This document shows, one piece after another, positions 1-8,833 of a DNA stretch of 46,417 nucleotides. The DNA comes from Chitinophagaceae bacterium (lineage in GTDB: Bacteria; Bacteroidota; Bacteroidia; Chitinophagales; Chitinophagaceae). The notes under the pieces were generated by a model. The model did not search any database and was not told the DNA's origin. It was given only the letters and a program-made list of their open reading frames with translations. How positions within the stretch are numbered: the first letter of the stretch is position 1; every line of letters begins with the position of its first letter. Where the stretch lies: the NCBI GenBank assembly GCA_016787065.1, contig JAEUVD010000003.1, positions 98,582 through 144,998 of the forward strand, in the 5' to 3' direction. The position numbers and the translations under genes are program-made.

Positions 1-2378
1 CCTTGACCATAGATAATACCAAAGTTTACACTCTTTGCTTTGTACCGTTGTTCTTTTGTAACATCTTGTTCAGCAACACCAAATACTTTGGCTGCGGTGG
101 CGGTATGAATATCTACACCTTTTCGAAACGCTTCACACATATTTTCATCGCCGCTAATTGCAGCTACAATACGTAATTCAATTTGTGAGTAATCGGCACT
201 GAGTAATACATGCTTGTTATCTCGAGGTATGAAGGCTTTTCGTATTTCTCTTCCTTGTGCGGTTCGAATAGGGATGTTCTGTAAATTCGGGTTAATGCTA
301 CTTAACCTTCCGGTTACCGCAATAGTTTGTCCGAAGGTTGTATGTACCCGTCCGCTGCGCTCATTTATCAAAACGGGGAGTGTATCCACATAGGTATTTT
401 TGAGTTTGGCGTATTCTCTAAAAGAAAGAATATCATCGCATATCGGATGTTCCTTTGCTAATTTGCTAAGCACATCTTCTCCGGTTTGATACTGTCCTGT
501 TTTAGTTTTCTTCGCTTTCGGATCGAGTTTTAATTTTTCAAATAATACTTCCCCCAATTGTTTCGGCGATGCCAGGTTAAAGCGATGGCCGGCTTTAGCA
601 TACACGGCTTCTTCTGAGGCTTTGGCCAACTTTTCTAATTCAACACTATATGAATTTAGAAATGCGGTATCAATTTTTACGCCTTCGTATTCCATGTTCA
701 ACAACACTTTAATTAAGTGCGTATCAATTTCTTTAAAAACCGGTTCTACTTCATTCTCTTTCAGTAGTGGAAGAAATTTATGTTTTAGTTGAAAGGTAAT
801 ATCGGCATCTTCGGTGGCGTACTCTTTTATTTTTTCCAATGCCACATCGCGCATGTTGCCTTGATTTTTTCCTTTCTTACCAATGAGTTCTTCAATGGAA
901 ACCGGGGCATAGTGTAAATACTTTTCACTTAGCAAATCCATACTGCGTTTACCATCTGGTTCGAAGCAATAGTGGGCTAACATGGTATCGAATAAGGGAC
1001 CGATAATTTCATAGTTATAGTTCTTCAATACTAATAAATCAAACTTGGTGTTTTGTCCGATCCACGTGATGGTTTCATCTAAAAACAAAACATTGAACTC
1101 CTCTAAAATTTGTTTACACTGTTCTCTATTGGCAGGCAAAGGAATATACACACCTTCATGCGCTTTAAAAGAGAAACTCATACCAACTAGCTCACAAACA
1201 TTAGCATCAAGGCCGGTTGTTTCTGTATCGAAACATAGTTCTTTCGGATTATGTTGAAGGAAGGTTTGAATCCATTCGGCCCTACTTGTTGATGTATCTA
1301 AAACCTGATAAGCATGTGGAACATCTTGAATGGTTTTTAAATGAATCAAAGAGGTCGTGTTTTCTTCTTCAGATAGTTCTTCTTCCGATTTTGTACCAAA
1401 GGTTCCTGCTTTCTTTTTTGCTTGAATATCCTGCATCACGTTTTCAACAGGATTTCCGAATAAATCAAATTGCGTGCTTGTTGTTGAAGTGGATGTTTTA
1501 ATTTCTTCTCCGAGAATTCGTTTCCCAATGGTTTTAAATTCTAACTCAGAAAATAGAGCAGCTAATGCGGGCTTATCCCATGCACTCAGTAAGAAATTCT
1601 CTTCATGAAATTCACAAGGCACATTCAAAATAATGGTAGCCAGTTTTTTACTCATTAGAGCGTCATCCTTACCTTGGCGTACTTTTTCACCTAAGGCACC
1701 CTTAATGCTTTCGGCATTCGCTAAAACATTCTCGAGCGATCCAAATTCTTTCAATAATTTGGCTGCGGTTTTTTCCCCAACACCTTTAATACCCGGAATA
1801 TTATCTACCGCGTCGCCCATCATACCCAAAATATCAATTACCTGTTCAACACGTTCAATATCCCATTTCGCACAAACTTCCTTTACACCTAATACTTCCG
1901 CTTTGCTAAAACCACTAGCCGGTTTATAAATGAACACATGGTCGTTAACAAGCTGGCCATAATCTTTATCACTGGTAACCATAAACACCTCATATCCGGC
2001 TTCGGCACCTTTTACACTTAAGGTTCCGATAATGTCGTCGGCTTCATAACCGGGTACTTCTATGATGGGAATATTGAAGGCTTCCAACATGCGTTTGATG
2101 TCGGGCACAGCGGCTAAAATATCTTCGGGTGTTTCTTGGCGATTTGCTTTGTATTCGGCATAGTCTTCATGACGTTCCGTTTTATCTTTCGTATCAAAAC
2201 ATACCGCCAAATGCGATGGTTTCTGATTATTGATAAGATCCATGAGGGTATTCAGAAATCCAAACTGTGCATTGGTATTTTTACCCGTACTGGTTATACG
2301 TGGATTTTTTGCTAACGCGTAATATGCACGGAAAATGAGTGCGAACGCATCCAGAAGAAACAACTTTTTTTCGGCCAT
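1..2378 (-). CDS. polA: DNA polymerase I (3' end beyond the window)
   Basis: Family A repair and Okazaki-fragment polymerase, open from its ATG at 2378 to the left edge (about 792 codons, no stop seen). The N-terminal third is the 5'-3' flap nuclease (begins MAEKKLFLLDAFALIFRAYY; EADDIIGTLS; DAVDNIPGIKGVGEKTA). The middle third is a 3'-5' exonuclease with all three acidic motifs visible: FDTETTGLD (Exo I), GQNTKFD (Exo II) and YATEDADITF (Exo III), so proofreading is probably active. The polymerase domain shows motif A (SADYSQIELRI) and the O-helix (RYKAKSVNFGIIYGQ), where the window stops; motif C is not included. A TACCTTCG element ends 7 nt before the ATG, suggesting its own promoter and a very short leader. 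The SLOG gene lies upstream on the same strand. Identity is secure. Confidence 0.97.
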   Translation of the reverse strand, partial: MAEKKLFLLDAFALIFRAYYALAKNPRITSTGKNTNAQFGFLNTLMDLINNQKPSHLAVCFDTKDKTERHEDYAEYKANRQETPEDILAAVPDIKRMLEAFNIPIIEVPGYEADDIIGTLSVKGAEAGYEVFMVTSDKDYGQLVNDHVFIYKPASGFSKAEVLGVKEVCAKWDIERVEQVIDILGMMGDAVDNIPGIKGVGEKTAAKLLKEFGSLENVLANAESIKGALGEKVRQGKDDALMSKKLATIILNVPCEFHEENFLLSAWDKPALAALFSELEFKTIGKRILGEEIKTSTSTTSTQFDLFGNPVENVMQDIQAKKKAGTFGTKSEEELSEEENTTSLIHLKTIQDVPHAYQVLDTSTSRAEWIQTFLQHNPKELCFDTETTGLDANVCELVGMSFSFKAHEGVYIPLPANREQCKQILEEFNVLFLDETITWIGQNTKFDLLVLKNYNYEIIGPLFDTMLAHYCFEPDGKRSMDLLSEKYLHYAPVSIEELIGKKGKNQGNMRDVALEKIKEYATEDADITFQLKHKFLPLLKENEVEPVFKEIDTHLIKVLLNMEYEGVKIDTAFLNSYSVELEKLAKASEEAVYAKAGHRFNLASPKQLGEVLFEKLKLDPKAKKTKTGQYQTGEDVLSKLAKEHPICDDILSFREYAKLKNTYVDTLPVLINERSGRVHTTFGQTIAVTGRLSSINPNLQNIPIRTAQGREIRKAFIPRDNKHVLLSADYSQIELRIVAAISGDENMCEAFRKGVDIHTATAAKVFGVAEQDVTKEQRYKAKSVNFGIIYGQ

Positions 2379-2385
2379 AAGGTAG

Positions 2386-2393
2386 CGAAGGTA
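2386..2393 (-). promoter_or_regulatory. Candidate -7 promoter element of polA
   Basis: Read on the minus strand this is TACCTTCG, one base away from the Bacteroidota -7 consensus TAnnTTTG. It ends 7 nt before the polA ATG, so transcription should begin at or next to the start codon. No convincing -33 TTTG was found at the usual spacing. Confidence 0.45.
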
Positions 2394-2410
2394 ATTAAAT
2401 TGAATGGTTT

Positions 2411-2460
2411 CTTTCTGCCGATAGAAAGGAGCTCGACTCCTGGGTTACCAACCAAGTAAC
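2411..2460 (-). other. Three adjacent small hairpins between the SLOG gene and polA
   Basis: Three perfect short stems stand side by side: CTTTCT/AGAAAG (2411-2428, 6-nt loop), AGGAG/CTCCT (2427-2441, 5-nt loop, sharing two bases with the first) and GTTAC/GTAAC (2444-2460, 7-nt loop). They lie downstream of the SLOG stop codon and upstream of the polA promoter element. No U-run follows, so this is not a standard intrinsic terminator, but it may be a 3'-end structure of the SLOG transcript. Confidence 0.35.
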
Positions 2461-2509
2461 TTATTTCGTACTAAGGTATTCAAGCTAATTCAAATCTTGC
2501 TATAACCAC

Positions 2510-3481
2510 CTAGCGACCAAACTTAGAAGCTATGAGTTTTATTTTTTCTTTCACTTTAGTTTTTAGCTCTTTTTGTCCTTCCCAAAACGTTGCCGGCATA
2601 TCATTAATATCGAAGGGAAGATCGGTACCTTTTTGTGCGGTGAGAATTATCTGTTTGTTATATCCTTGCGCTAAACCTAACTCGTAAAACACATTCGGTT
2701 TAGGTTCGCTCACATCTGCAATTACGAAAGATGAATTTTTTATGCCGTCAATAATTTCCGGAACAATACGTCCGGTGGCTACGGTTTCATCCACACGAAT
2801 AGCATTGAAACCCATTTCTTCGCAGGCTTGGTGAAAGGTATCTGCTACATCATCCCATTTCGCATTATCGGAAAACGACATAATAATGAACACATCATTC
2901 GATAGTACAGCTCTTGCCGCAAGCCCTATCGTGTCCTTCGCAATTTGTTCCACATCCAAAGCAAACTGATTGAGCATTTCATATTCTTTACGATCGAGAA
3001 AGGTTCGGTTTCGAATTTCAAATTGCGATATTTCTTCTTCGAAAATTTCCATGGCAGCACCTCCAAAAATGGTAAGTGGTAAAATAGGTTTACGCGCAAT
3101 GCGTGCCCAGTTTGCAGCGCATTTGGTGCCTTCTCGTCCGCTTAATATAATTACCACATCGGCTTCTTGAATGGTTTCCGGAACTTCGAGTCCGGGAGAG
3201 GCTAAACTGGTCCAACTGTGAATGCGCGACCGTATGATTCGTCCGAATTGATGTATCGGTGGTTTATCGGAGCCAACATAGGAGGTAATAAATTCAGCCG
3301 TATTCAGGCCTTTCTTGGCAACCCGTTCGTTCACTTGCTCGGCAATTATTCGATCCATATCATTTCTGCAACCTCCTAATAAACGATGGCCTCGTTCCAC
3401 TAATTCGTGGGCAAAGGTGGAAAGGAATTTGAGCGCCTTATCATCATTTGGATCAATGCCTCCTAACAATAAAATATTCAT
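2510..3481 (-). CDS. SLOG (STALD-like) + deoxyribosyltransferase-like (DRHyd) two-domain protein
   Basis: Cytoplasmic protein of 323 aa without signal peptide or membrane segment. Residues 1-140 look like a Rossmannoid SLOG domain of the kind that binds nucleotide ligands: MNILLLGG at the start, HRLLGG at 32-37, QEADVVIILSGREGTK at 105-120 (the glycine-rich loop) and KPILPLTIFGGAA at 131-143. Residues 194-300 look like a nucleoside 2-deoxyribosyltransferase/DRHyd domain: DVFIIMSFS, then DVSEPKPNVFYELGLA with Asp256 and Glu267 at the places of the family's catalytic acids. Fusions of SLOG sensors to NAD- or nucleotide-cleaving domains are known from anti-phage proteins such as Thoeris ThsA (SIR2-SLOG), so a nucleotide-triggered nucleoside or NAD hydrolase is a reasonable inference. 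The gene stands alone between polA and a secreted protein. Domain calls are from motifs only. Confidence 0.75.
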   Translation of the reverse strand: MNILLLGGIDPNDDKALKFLSTFAHELVERGHRLLGGCRNDMDRIIAEQVNERVAKKGLNTAEFITSYVGSDKPPIHQFGRIIRSRIHSWTSLASPGLEVPETIQEADVVIILSGREGTKCAANWARIARKPILPLTIFGGAAMEIFEEEISQFEIRNRTFLDRKEYEMLNQFALDVEQIAKDTIGLAARAVLSNDVFIIMSFSDNAKWDDVADTFHQACEEMGFNAIRVDETVATGRIVPEIIDGIKNSSFVIADVSEPKPNVFYELGLAQGYNKQIILTAQKGTDLPFDINDMPATFWEGQKELKTKVKEKIKLIASKFGR

Positions 3482-3621
3482 GGGTTGTTTTTGCGTGGTA
3501 AGATAAGTTACAAATAAACGAAATCAACAAGAACGTCCTTGAATTTTTAGGTAGAAGAATACCTGTGGATTTTTGTTTTCAATTTTTACATGTGAAGAAT
3601 TTTTCAAATTTCAAAAAACCA

Positions 3622-3647
3622 AACACCGGCCCAAAAAGACCGGTGTT
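3622..3647 (-). terminator. Rho-independent terminator after the PKD/T9SS gene
   Basis: An 8-bp perfect stem AACACCGG/CCGGTGTT with a 10-nt loop. On the minus strand it is followed by TGGTTTTTTG, giving the U-run. It sits about 28 nt past the stop codon of the gene ending at 3676. Confidence 0.85.
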
Positions 3648-3675
3648 GGTAGAAAAAGCACGATATCAACCTTCT

Positions 3676-5931
3676 TTATTGTACCAAAAGTTTTGTTGTT
3701 TTCGTTCTGCCGTTAGCATTTGATTGAATCATATATATACCCGCTTTCCAACTGGAACAATCGAGTAATTTCTTTTCTCCGGATTTCAGATCAAAGGATT
3801 CAACAAATCGACCGGTTATGTCAAGCACCGTAACTTGTCGTGCTACCTCATCGTTCTGGATAGTGCATGATTGTTTGGCCGGATTCGGACTTATCATCAC
3901 ATCACTCAACGTTGGAATTTCATTTACCGATAAGGCTTGATTTGTTGGTTGAATGAGGGTATTGGAATACATGAAATTCTTATTAGCAAAAACGTTTTGG
4001 GCCGCTGAAATAACAATGTTATCCGGAATGCTGGCTCTATTTAATAGTTCTCCGTAAACCTTATAGGAACCATTCGGGATATTGCTGAAACTATAATTTC
4101 CGGAGGCATTCGGTTTGGTATAGGCGATAGGTTCGTTGGTTGCAAGGTCGATAAGTATTAGGGTTACATCTTGCGCACTTCCGCTTCTTGTTTTACCACC
4201 TTTATTTGCCCCTTGAAATACACTTCCTGAAATGAAACCGTTACCACCATTATTGATACCATATTGCATGTATACATCGCGACTATACAAGTTTGAGAAC
4301 AAGGTAATCACATTGGCATCATACCACATAATGCCACTGTTGTAATACGTTGGGATATTGATAGCATAATCCGGACTGCTCGGGTTCAACGCTACTTTCA
4401 CACGGTAGTCGTCAATAGGTTTGTTTTGGAATGAATAATACCCATTCGCATCGGAGATCGTAGAATCTACTGCATCTAATATTCCTCCAGTAATAAGTTT
4501 TATCAAATACACTTTTGCTTCCCCTTGCGTTACCGGTACATATTGGAAGGTATTATCGTATTTATAAATTCTTCCTGCCAAATCAAAAACGGTTGAGGTT
4601 GGTGTATTCACGGTAACGGAAGTACAATTTTGTGAGCAATAATTGCCTATCGAATCCATGCTTTCCACACAAATCTGATAGGTTCCACTTTGATTAAAAC
4701 TATACGTGAAGGTATTACTGTAAGAGGTTGCTATGTAGTTTCCATTCACATACCAATTGTACGCGTAATTTAATGCCGAACAACTTCCATCGAAAATATA
4801 ATCAGAAGTTGAACCTGCTACCGGTGTTACCGTTAAACAGGACGTGCAAGGCGGTTGATAGGTATAAACATATTGAAAGAAACTATCACACACCATATTC
4901 AAACTATCGAGCACGTAAATACCTACAGTTTGGTAACCGTAATTAGCAAATCCTTGCAAGAATGGACCGTTTCCTCCGGCAAAGGTGTTACCATTTACAT
5001 ACCATAATATCGATCCGTTATTTGGAACAATACTGCAAGATGTTAGATAAACCGAATCGTAGGTGGCATTGTAAGAATAATTAAAGCACGAAAAACAAGA
5101 ACTATTTGGAAGGGAATTATTGTACACAATTACTTGTGTAGTTGAATCGCAAGAATTCAAGGAGGTGTCGCTTAATACCAAGGACAAAGTATAGGTTCCC
5201 GGAATCAAAACGGGAGCGTTAAAATAAGGCGAAGCGGATTGCTGTAAAAGAGATCCGTTTAAATACCATGAGAAATAGGTATTAAATGGGTCGTAACTAC
5301 TGGAAGAAGCATCCGCGTATAACATTCCCAATAACGTATCCACGTATGGTACGAAGGAGGCGACACAAGAGGAAGGATTTGTGCTTGTAATGGTGATATT
5401 CTGACAAGAGACATCTGTGCAAGAACTATCAGTAATCGTTAAACAAACAGGATAGGTACCCGTGGCGGTGTAGGTGTGTAAAACAGAAGGCCCCGACCCG
5501 GTATTTCCATCTCCAAAATCCCACTGATAAGAGGCTGTATTGCTGTAAATTCCTAAGTGATAGAAATACTGCGATGAGGGCGTAACGGTGTAGTTAATAA
5601 ACGACGCATTGCACCCTGCTTGAATGTTGATATTCTGACTTACGGAATCGTAACAAGTACCATCGTTTAATAACAAGGTAATCGTGTAAGAACCGCCCTG
5701 GTAAAAGGGTATCTGAAAGATGGGTTGATTCATAACCCCTATCGGAAGTCCATCCATATACCAATCGTAAATGGCAGAGGAACTTGCATTACTACAACTG
5801 GCATCCAGATTAATCACTAAGGGGTTGCTACTGTCGGGTGTTGCCGTAAAACAAGGCACACAGGATTGTGAAAATGCTCCTGCAACCGAGAAGCAAATTA
5901 ACATCAAACTACATACTACTTTGTTGATCAT
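3676..5931 (-). CDS. Secreted PKD-like repeat protein with T9SS type A sorting domain
   Basis: 751 aa from the ATG at 5931, chosen because it begins directly with a signal peptide (MINKVVCSLMLICFSVAGAFSQ); an upstream in-frame ATG at 5961 would put 10 charged residues in front. Five tandem PKD-like modules follow, centred on W57, W137, W222, W310 and W393. Only the second keeps the classical WDFGDG; the others read WY(M/L/V)(D/N)G. Many paired cysteines suggest disulfides. Two carboxypeptidase-regulatory-like beta modules come next (DANGYYSFQNKP; ASGNYSFSNIPNGSYKVYG). The last 70 residues form a type A C-terminal signal (MISPNPAKQ, DITGRFVES, WKAGIYMIQS, KTTKLLVQ), so the protein is expected to cross the outer membrane by T9SS and be anchored or released. 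Binding target unknown. Confidence 0.88.
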   Translation of the reverse strand: MINKVVCSLMLICFSVAGAFSQSCVPCFTATPDSSNPLVINLDASCSNASSSAIYDWYMDGLPIGVMNQPIFQIPFYQGGSYTITLLLNDGTCYDSVSQNINIQAGCNASFINYTVTPSSQYFYHLGIYSNTASYQWDFGDGNTGSGPSVLHTYTATGTYPVCLTITDSSCTDVSCQNITITSTNPSSCVASFVPYVDTLLGMLYADASSSSYDPFNTYFSWYLNGSLLQQSASPYFNAPVLIPGTYTLSLVLSDTSLNSCDSTTQVIVYNNSLPNSSCFSCFNYSYNATYDSVYLTSCSIVPNNGSILWYVNGNTFAGGNGPFLQGFANYGYQTVGIYVLDSLNMVCDSFFQYVYTYQPPCTSCLTVTPVAGSTSDYIFDGSCSALNYAYNWYVNGNYIATSYSNTFTYSFNQSGTYQICVESMDSIGNYCSQNCTSVTVNTPTSTVFDLAGRIYKYDNTFQYVPVTQGEAKVYLIKLITGGILDAVDSTISDANGYYSFQNKPIDDYRVKVALNPSSPDYAINIPTYYNSGIMWYDANVITLFSNLYSRDVYMQYGINNGGNGFISGSVFQGANKGGKTRSGSAQDVTLILIDLATNEPIAYTKPNASGNYSFSNIPNGSYKVYGELLNRASIPDNIVISAAQNVFANKNFMYSNTLIQPTNQALSVNEIPTLSDVMISPNPAKQSCTIQNDEVARQVTVLDITGRFVESFDLKSGEKKLLDCSSWKAGIYMIQSNANGRTKTTKLLVQ

Positions 5932-6179
5932 AGAATTTATTTTTTTTGGTAGACGATGCAAAGATGTTTAATGTTTGAGTAAAAAGATTAAACTAAAAGG
6001 TTTTTTTGTCACTGGTTTGTCATACTTTTCAACTAGTCTAAACCTATCGCTAAAAATTGATTATTCGTCTTGTTCTTATTAAATTCATGCCACTCATTTC
6101 AAGGTTTAAAACCGCCTTATTCCATGAACGAGAAGCAAACGGATACTATACTTAAATATGCTATTTTTTGTAAGTCAGT

Positions 6180-6923
6180 TTAATAACCGGTGTATCGACT
6201 ACGAAAATGGCGATAGCCTCCCCACCAAACTCGGGAATTGAAAATTACGCCGACTGTATAAAAATCGCCCCCTGAATCAAGGGCTTTATGGAAACTAGCC
6301 CGAATACCAGTTGGTAAATAAAATAAAGGTAAGAGTTTGTATCCGTACCAGTTAAAACATACTCCGGCCTGCACTTGTAACCCAAATGATTTTAAGGAAG
6401 GGGTTTGAGAGTAAATAAAATTAGAACCCTGATTGACCCCTAATTCAACAATGTCGCTGCCAACCGGAATCTTATCGTAAACTACTTCGGTGATACTTGG
6501 TGTTGCATTACAGCCATAGAAGCCCGGTCCTAAACCCACATAATATCCAAAACGTTTGAGAGAATAATCAGGTTCCGACCATCGTTGGGCAAATATGCCT
6601 CCGCTAATATTCATCATTGCATGAATATGATAGCTGAAAGGCATATCCATATCTTCCGAACTGTAACTACTAAAACCAATAGGCAAACCAATGCCAATCG
6701 AAGTTCGCTCATTGAATTGAAGTTGATAGCGGGGTTCAATCGTGCCGGCATTAAAGGTGCCAAAAAACTGGTCGGATTTTAAATAAAAATCGGTTTGTTG
6801 AATACGATAGTATCGTATTTTATGAAGACTTCCTATACCTTCAGTGGAGAATACGACATCCCATTGAGCCTCGGCCGAAATGGAATATAAAGCCAGTAGA
6901 ATAAAGTAAGAGAATATTTTCAT
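6180..6923 (-). CDS. Secreted or outer-membrane beta-barrel-like protein, function unknown
   Basis: 247 aa with a cleavable signal peptide (MKIFSYFILLALYSISAEA, then QWDVVF). The mature part is rich in aromatic residues and alternating patterns and has barrel-like strands such as FGYYVGLGPGFYG and SFGLQVQAGVCFNWYGYK, which suggests a small outer-membrane barrel of the kind common in this phylum. No enzymatic motif is visible. It has its own promoter candidate (6951-6958) and is separated from the next gene by about 250 bp, so it is probably transcribed alone. Confidence 0.6.
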   Translation of the reverse strand: MKIFSYFILLALYSISAEAQWDVVFSTEGIGSLHKIRYYRIQQTDFYLKSDQFFGTFNAGTIEPRYQLQFNERTSIGIGLPIGFSSYSSEDMDMPFSYHIHAMMNISGGIFAQRWSEPDYSLKRFGYYVGLGPGFYGCNATPSITEVVYDKIPVGSDIVELGVNQGSNFIYSQTPSLKSFGLQVQAGVCFNWYGYKLLPLFYLPTGIRASFHKALDSGGDFYTVGVIFNSRVWWGGYRHFRSRYTGY

Positions 6924-6950
6924 AGCCTTGTTTTAATTAATGAATAGACC

Positions 6951-6958
6951 CAAATATA
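6951..6958 (-). promoter_or_regulatory. Candidate -7 element (TATATTTG)
   Basis: Exact match to TAnnTTTG on the minus strand, 27 nt upstream of the ATG at 6923. This leaves room for a normal short leader, unlike the near-leaderless arrangement seen at several other genes here. Confidence 0.5.
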
Positions 6959-7084
6959 AAGACTTCTTCAACTTTCCATAGCATTATGCAGCTTTTTTTA
7001 AAGCCGTTTTGATATCCCCGAAACACTCACAGTAATTAACCGTTGGCGTGTATAAAAAAAATTTATTATCCGGTAAATTAGCTA

Positions 7085-7092
7085 CACTTTTG
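7085..7092 (+). promoter_or_regulatory. Candidate -7 element of parA
   Basis: CACTTTTG, one mismatch from TAnnTTTG, ending 5 nt before the ATG at 7098. It also covers the first base of the alternative GTG start at 7092, which argues for the ATG as the real start. Confidence 0.4.
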
Positions 7093-7097
7093 TGGCA

Positions 7098-7913
7098 ATG
7101 GGAAAAGTGATTTCGATTGCGAATCAAAAGGGGGGCGTAGGTAAAACAACTACCGCCATAAACCTTGCGTGTAGCCTCGCTGTGCTGGATTATAAAACCT
7201 TGCTGATAGATGCCGATCCACAAGCGAATGCCACAACCGGCAATGGTTTCGATTTAAAGAATATTCAACTGAGTTTATATGATTGCTTGGTAAATGATGC
7301 TAAAATTCAACAAACAATCTTAGAAACAGAGCTTCCCAATTTGCATTTGTTACCATCGCACCTCGATTTAGTTGGGGCGGAAATTGAGTTAATTAACCAC
7401 CCAAACCGCGAGCGTAAAATGGAGCAGATTATTGCGGAGGTGAAGAAGAATTACGACTACATTATCATCGATTGTTCCCCGTCTCTTGGTTTAATTACCG
7501 TAAATGCCTTAACGGCGTCTGATTCGGTTATTATTCCGGTTCAATGTGAGTTTTTTGCGTTGGAAGGGTTAGGCAAATTGTTGAACACCATTAAAATCGT
7601 TCAATCGCGTTTGAATGAACATCTTGAAATTGAAGGTATTTTAATGACCATGTACGATGGCCGGTTACGCTTGTCAAATCAGGTGGTTGAGGAGGTAAAA
7701 AATCATTTTGATGAGTTGGTATTCCGAACCATCATCCACCGCAATACGCGTTTAGGGGAAGCACCAAGTCTTGGTAAGCCTGTTTTGTTGTATGACGCCG
7801 ATTCTACCGGAGCTCTAAATTACCTCAACCTCGCTCGGGAAATTTTACAACGTAATGATGCCACACGAATTAAGAACGCCGATAAAATTATAGAATTGGA
7901 GAATGAGCAATAA
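7098..7913 (+). CDS. parA: ParA/Soj family chromosome-partitioning ATPase
   Basis: 271 aa from ATG 7098 (a GTG at 7092 would add two residues). The deviant Walker A motif KGGVGKTTTA lies at residues 11-20, followed by LLIDADPQAN (Walker A') and IIIDCSPSLG (Walker B), and the typical C-terminal FRTIIHRNTRLGEAPS. ParA binds DNA non-specifically and is moved by ParB-parS complexes during chromosome segregation. The start codon of parB overlaps the end of this gene by 11 nt, indicating translational coupling. Length and motifs fit chromosomal, not plasmid, ParA. Confidence 0.95.
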   Translation: MGKVISIANQKGGVGKTTTAINLACSLAVLDYKTLLIDADPQANATTGNGFDLKNIQLSLYDCLVNDAKIQQTILETELPNLHLLPSHLDLVGAEIELINHPNRERKMEQIIAEVKKNYDYIIIDCSPSLGLITVNALTASDSVIIPVQCEFFALEGLGKLLNTIKIVQSRLNEHLEIEGILMTMYDGRLRLSNQVVEEVKNHFDELVFRTIIHRNTRLGEAPSLGKPVLLYDADSTGALNYLNLAREILQRNDATRIKNADKIIELENEQ

Positions 7914-8817
7914 ATTGAATACAAAATCGCAAATAGGTAAAGGAATTGGTGCTTTATTAGGAAATATCAAGGAGGAAGTGAATGCCTTTCCGAAAACGAT
8001 TGCTTCGGATGAAGTATTGGTTGGAAGTATAACCCGTATTCCGCTCGAACAGATTGAAGTAAACCCACACCAACCGCGTAGAACGTTTGATGAAACTAGT
8101 TTAAAAGAACTCGCCGAATCCATCAAACTTCATGATATCATTCAGCCAATAACAGTTACCAAAACCGGTTCTAAAAAATATATGCTCATTTCCGGTGAGC
8201 GACGTTTTAAGGCGTCTCATCTAGCCGGTATGAAGGATATTCCGGCTTATGTGCGCAGTGGCAATGATCAGGAAATTCTGGAAATGGGTTTGTTAGAAAA
8301 CCTACAGCGAGAAGACCTCAATGCCATTGAAATCGGATTGGCTTACAAACGCCTGATGAGTGAATGTAATTTAACACAGGAAGAGGTGGCCGACCGAATG
8401 AAAAAAGAACGGAGTACCGTTACTAATTATATTCGACTTCTTAAACTACCTCCTTCGATTCAGGTTTCTGTTCGGAATAAAGAAATTAGTATGGGGCATG
8501 CCCGTGCCTTACTTGGTTTAGAGCATATCGAACAACAACTTGTAGTTGCTAAGAGTATCATCGAGCAACAACTTTCTGTTCGAGCTACCGAAAAATTAGT
8601 GTCTGATATTCTTAAAAATGCCCGTGGTGGAAGGAAAGAAACGACTAAAAAAAGTCAGGAATTAGCTCCAGCCTTTAAACGTATTCAAGATCAAATGTCG
8701 TCGCATCTTTCTACCAAAGTAATCATGAATCGTTCGAAACAAGGAAAGGGAACGCTAACCATTGAGTTCTACAATGATGCTGATTTGGAACGTATTTGCG
8801 AATCAATGGGATTGTAA
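7903..8817 (+). CDS. parB: ParB/Spo0J family partitioning protein
   Basis: 304 aa. The N-terminal ParB/Srx domain contains IEVNPHQPRRTFDE and the CTP-binding signature SGERRFKASHLAG; ENLQREDLNAIE precedes the helix-turn-helix (LTQEEVADRMKKERSTVTNYIRLL, given here as LTQEEVADRM...VTNYIRLL), and GHARALLGL follows. The C-terminal part should dimerise. ParB clamps load at parS sites and spread along DNA; no clear parS is visible in this window. Co-transcribed with parA and followed 16 nt later by the DUF5683 gene. Confidence 0.95.
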   Translation: MSNKLNTKSQIGKGIGALLGNIKEEVNAFPKTIASDEVLVGSITRIPLEQIEVNPHQPRRTFDETSLKELAESIKLHDIIQPITVTKTGSKKYMLISGERRFKASHLAGMKDIPAYVRSGNDQEILEMGLLENLQREDLNAIEIGLAYKRLMSECNLTQEEVADRMKKERSTVTNYIRLLKLPPSIQVSVRNKEISMGHARALLGLEHIEQQLVVAKSIIEQQLSVRATEKLVSDILKNARGGRKETTKKSQELAPAFKRIQDQMSSHLSTKVIMNRSKQGKGTLTIEFYNDADLERICESMGL

Positions 8818-8833
8818 ACGCTAGCAAAACGAG

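Noticed and set aside
1633..1929. Open frame antisense within polA
   Set aside because: Overlaps conserved flap-nuclease sequence of polA; a shadow frame.
2381..2453. tRNA-like sequence (possible acceptor pairing GGTAGC/GTTACC, hairpins, ACCA)
   Set aside because: The middle hairpin has a 6-nt loop and the T-like arm a 5-nt loop, and no proper D-arm can be drawn; it also covers the polA promoter element.
3564..3572. DnaA-box-like TGTGGATTT
   Set aside because: Single imperfect box, no cluster, no AT-rich unwinding region paired with it; not evidence for an origin.
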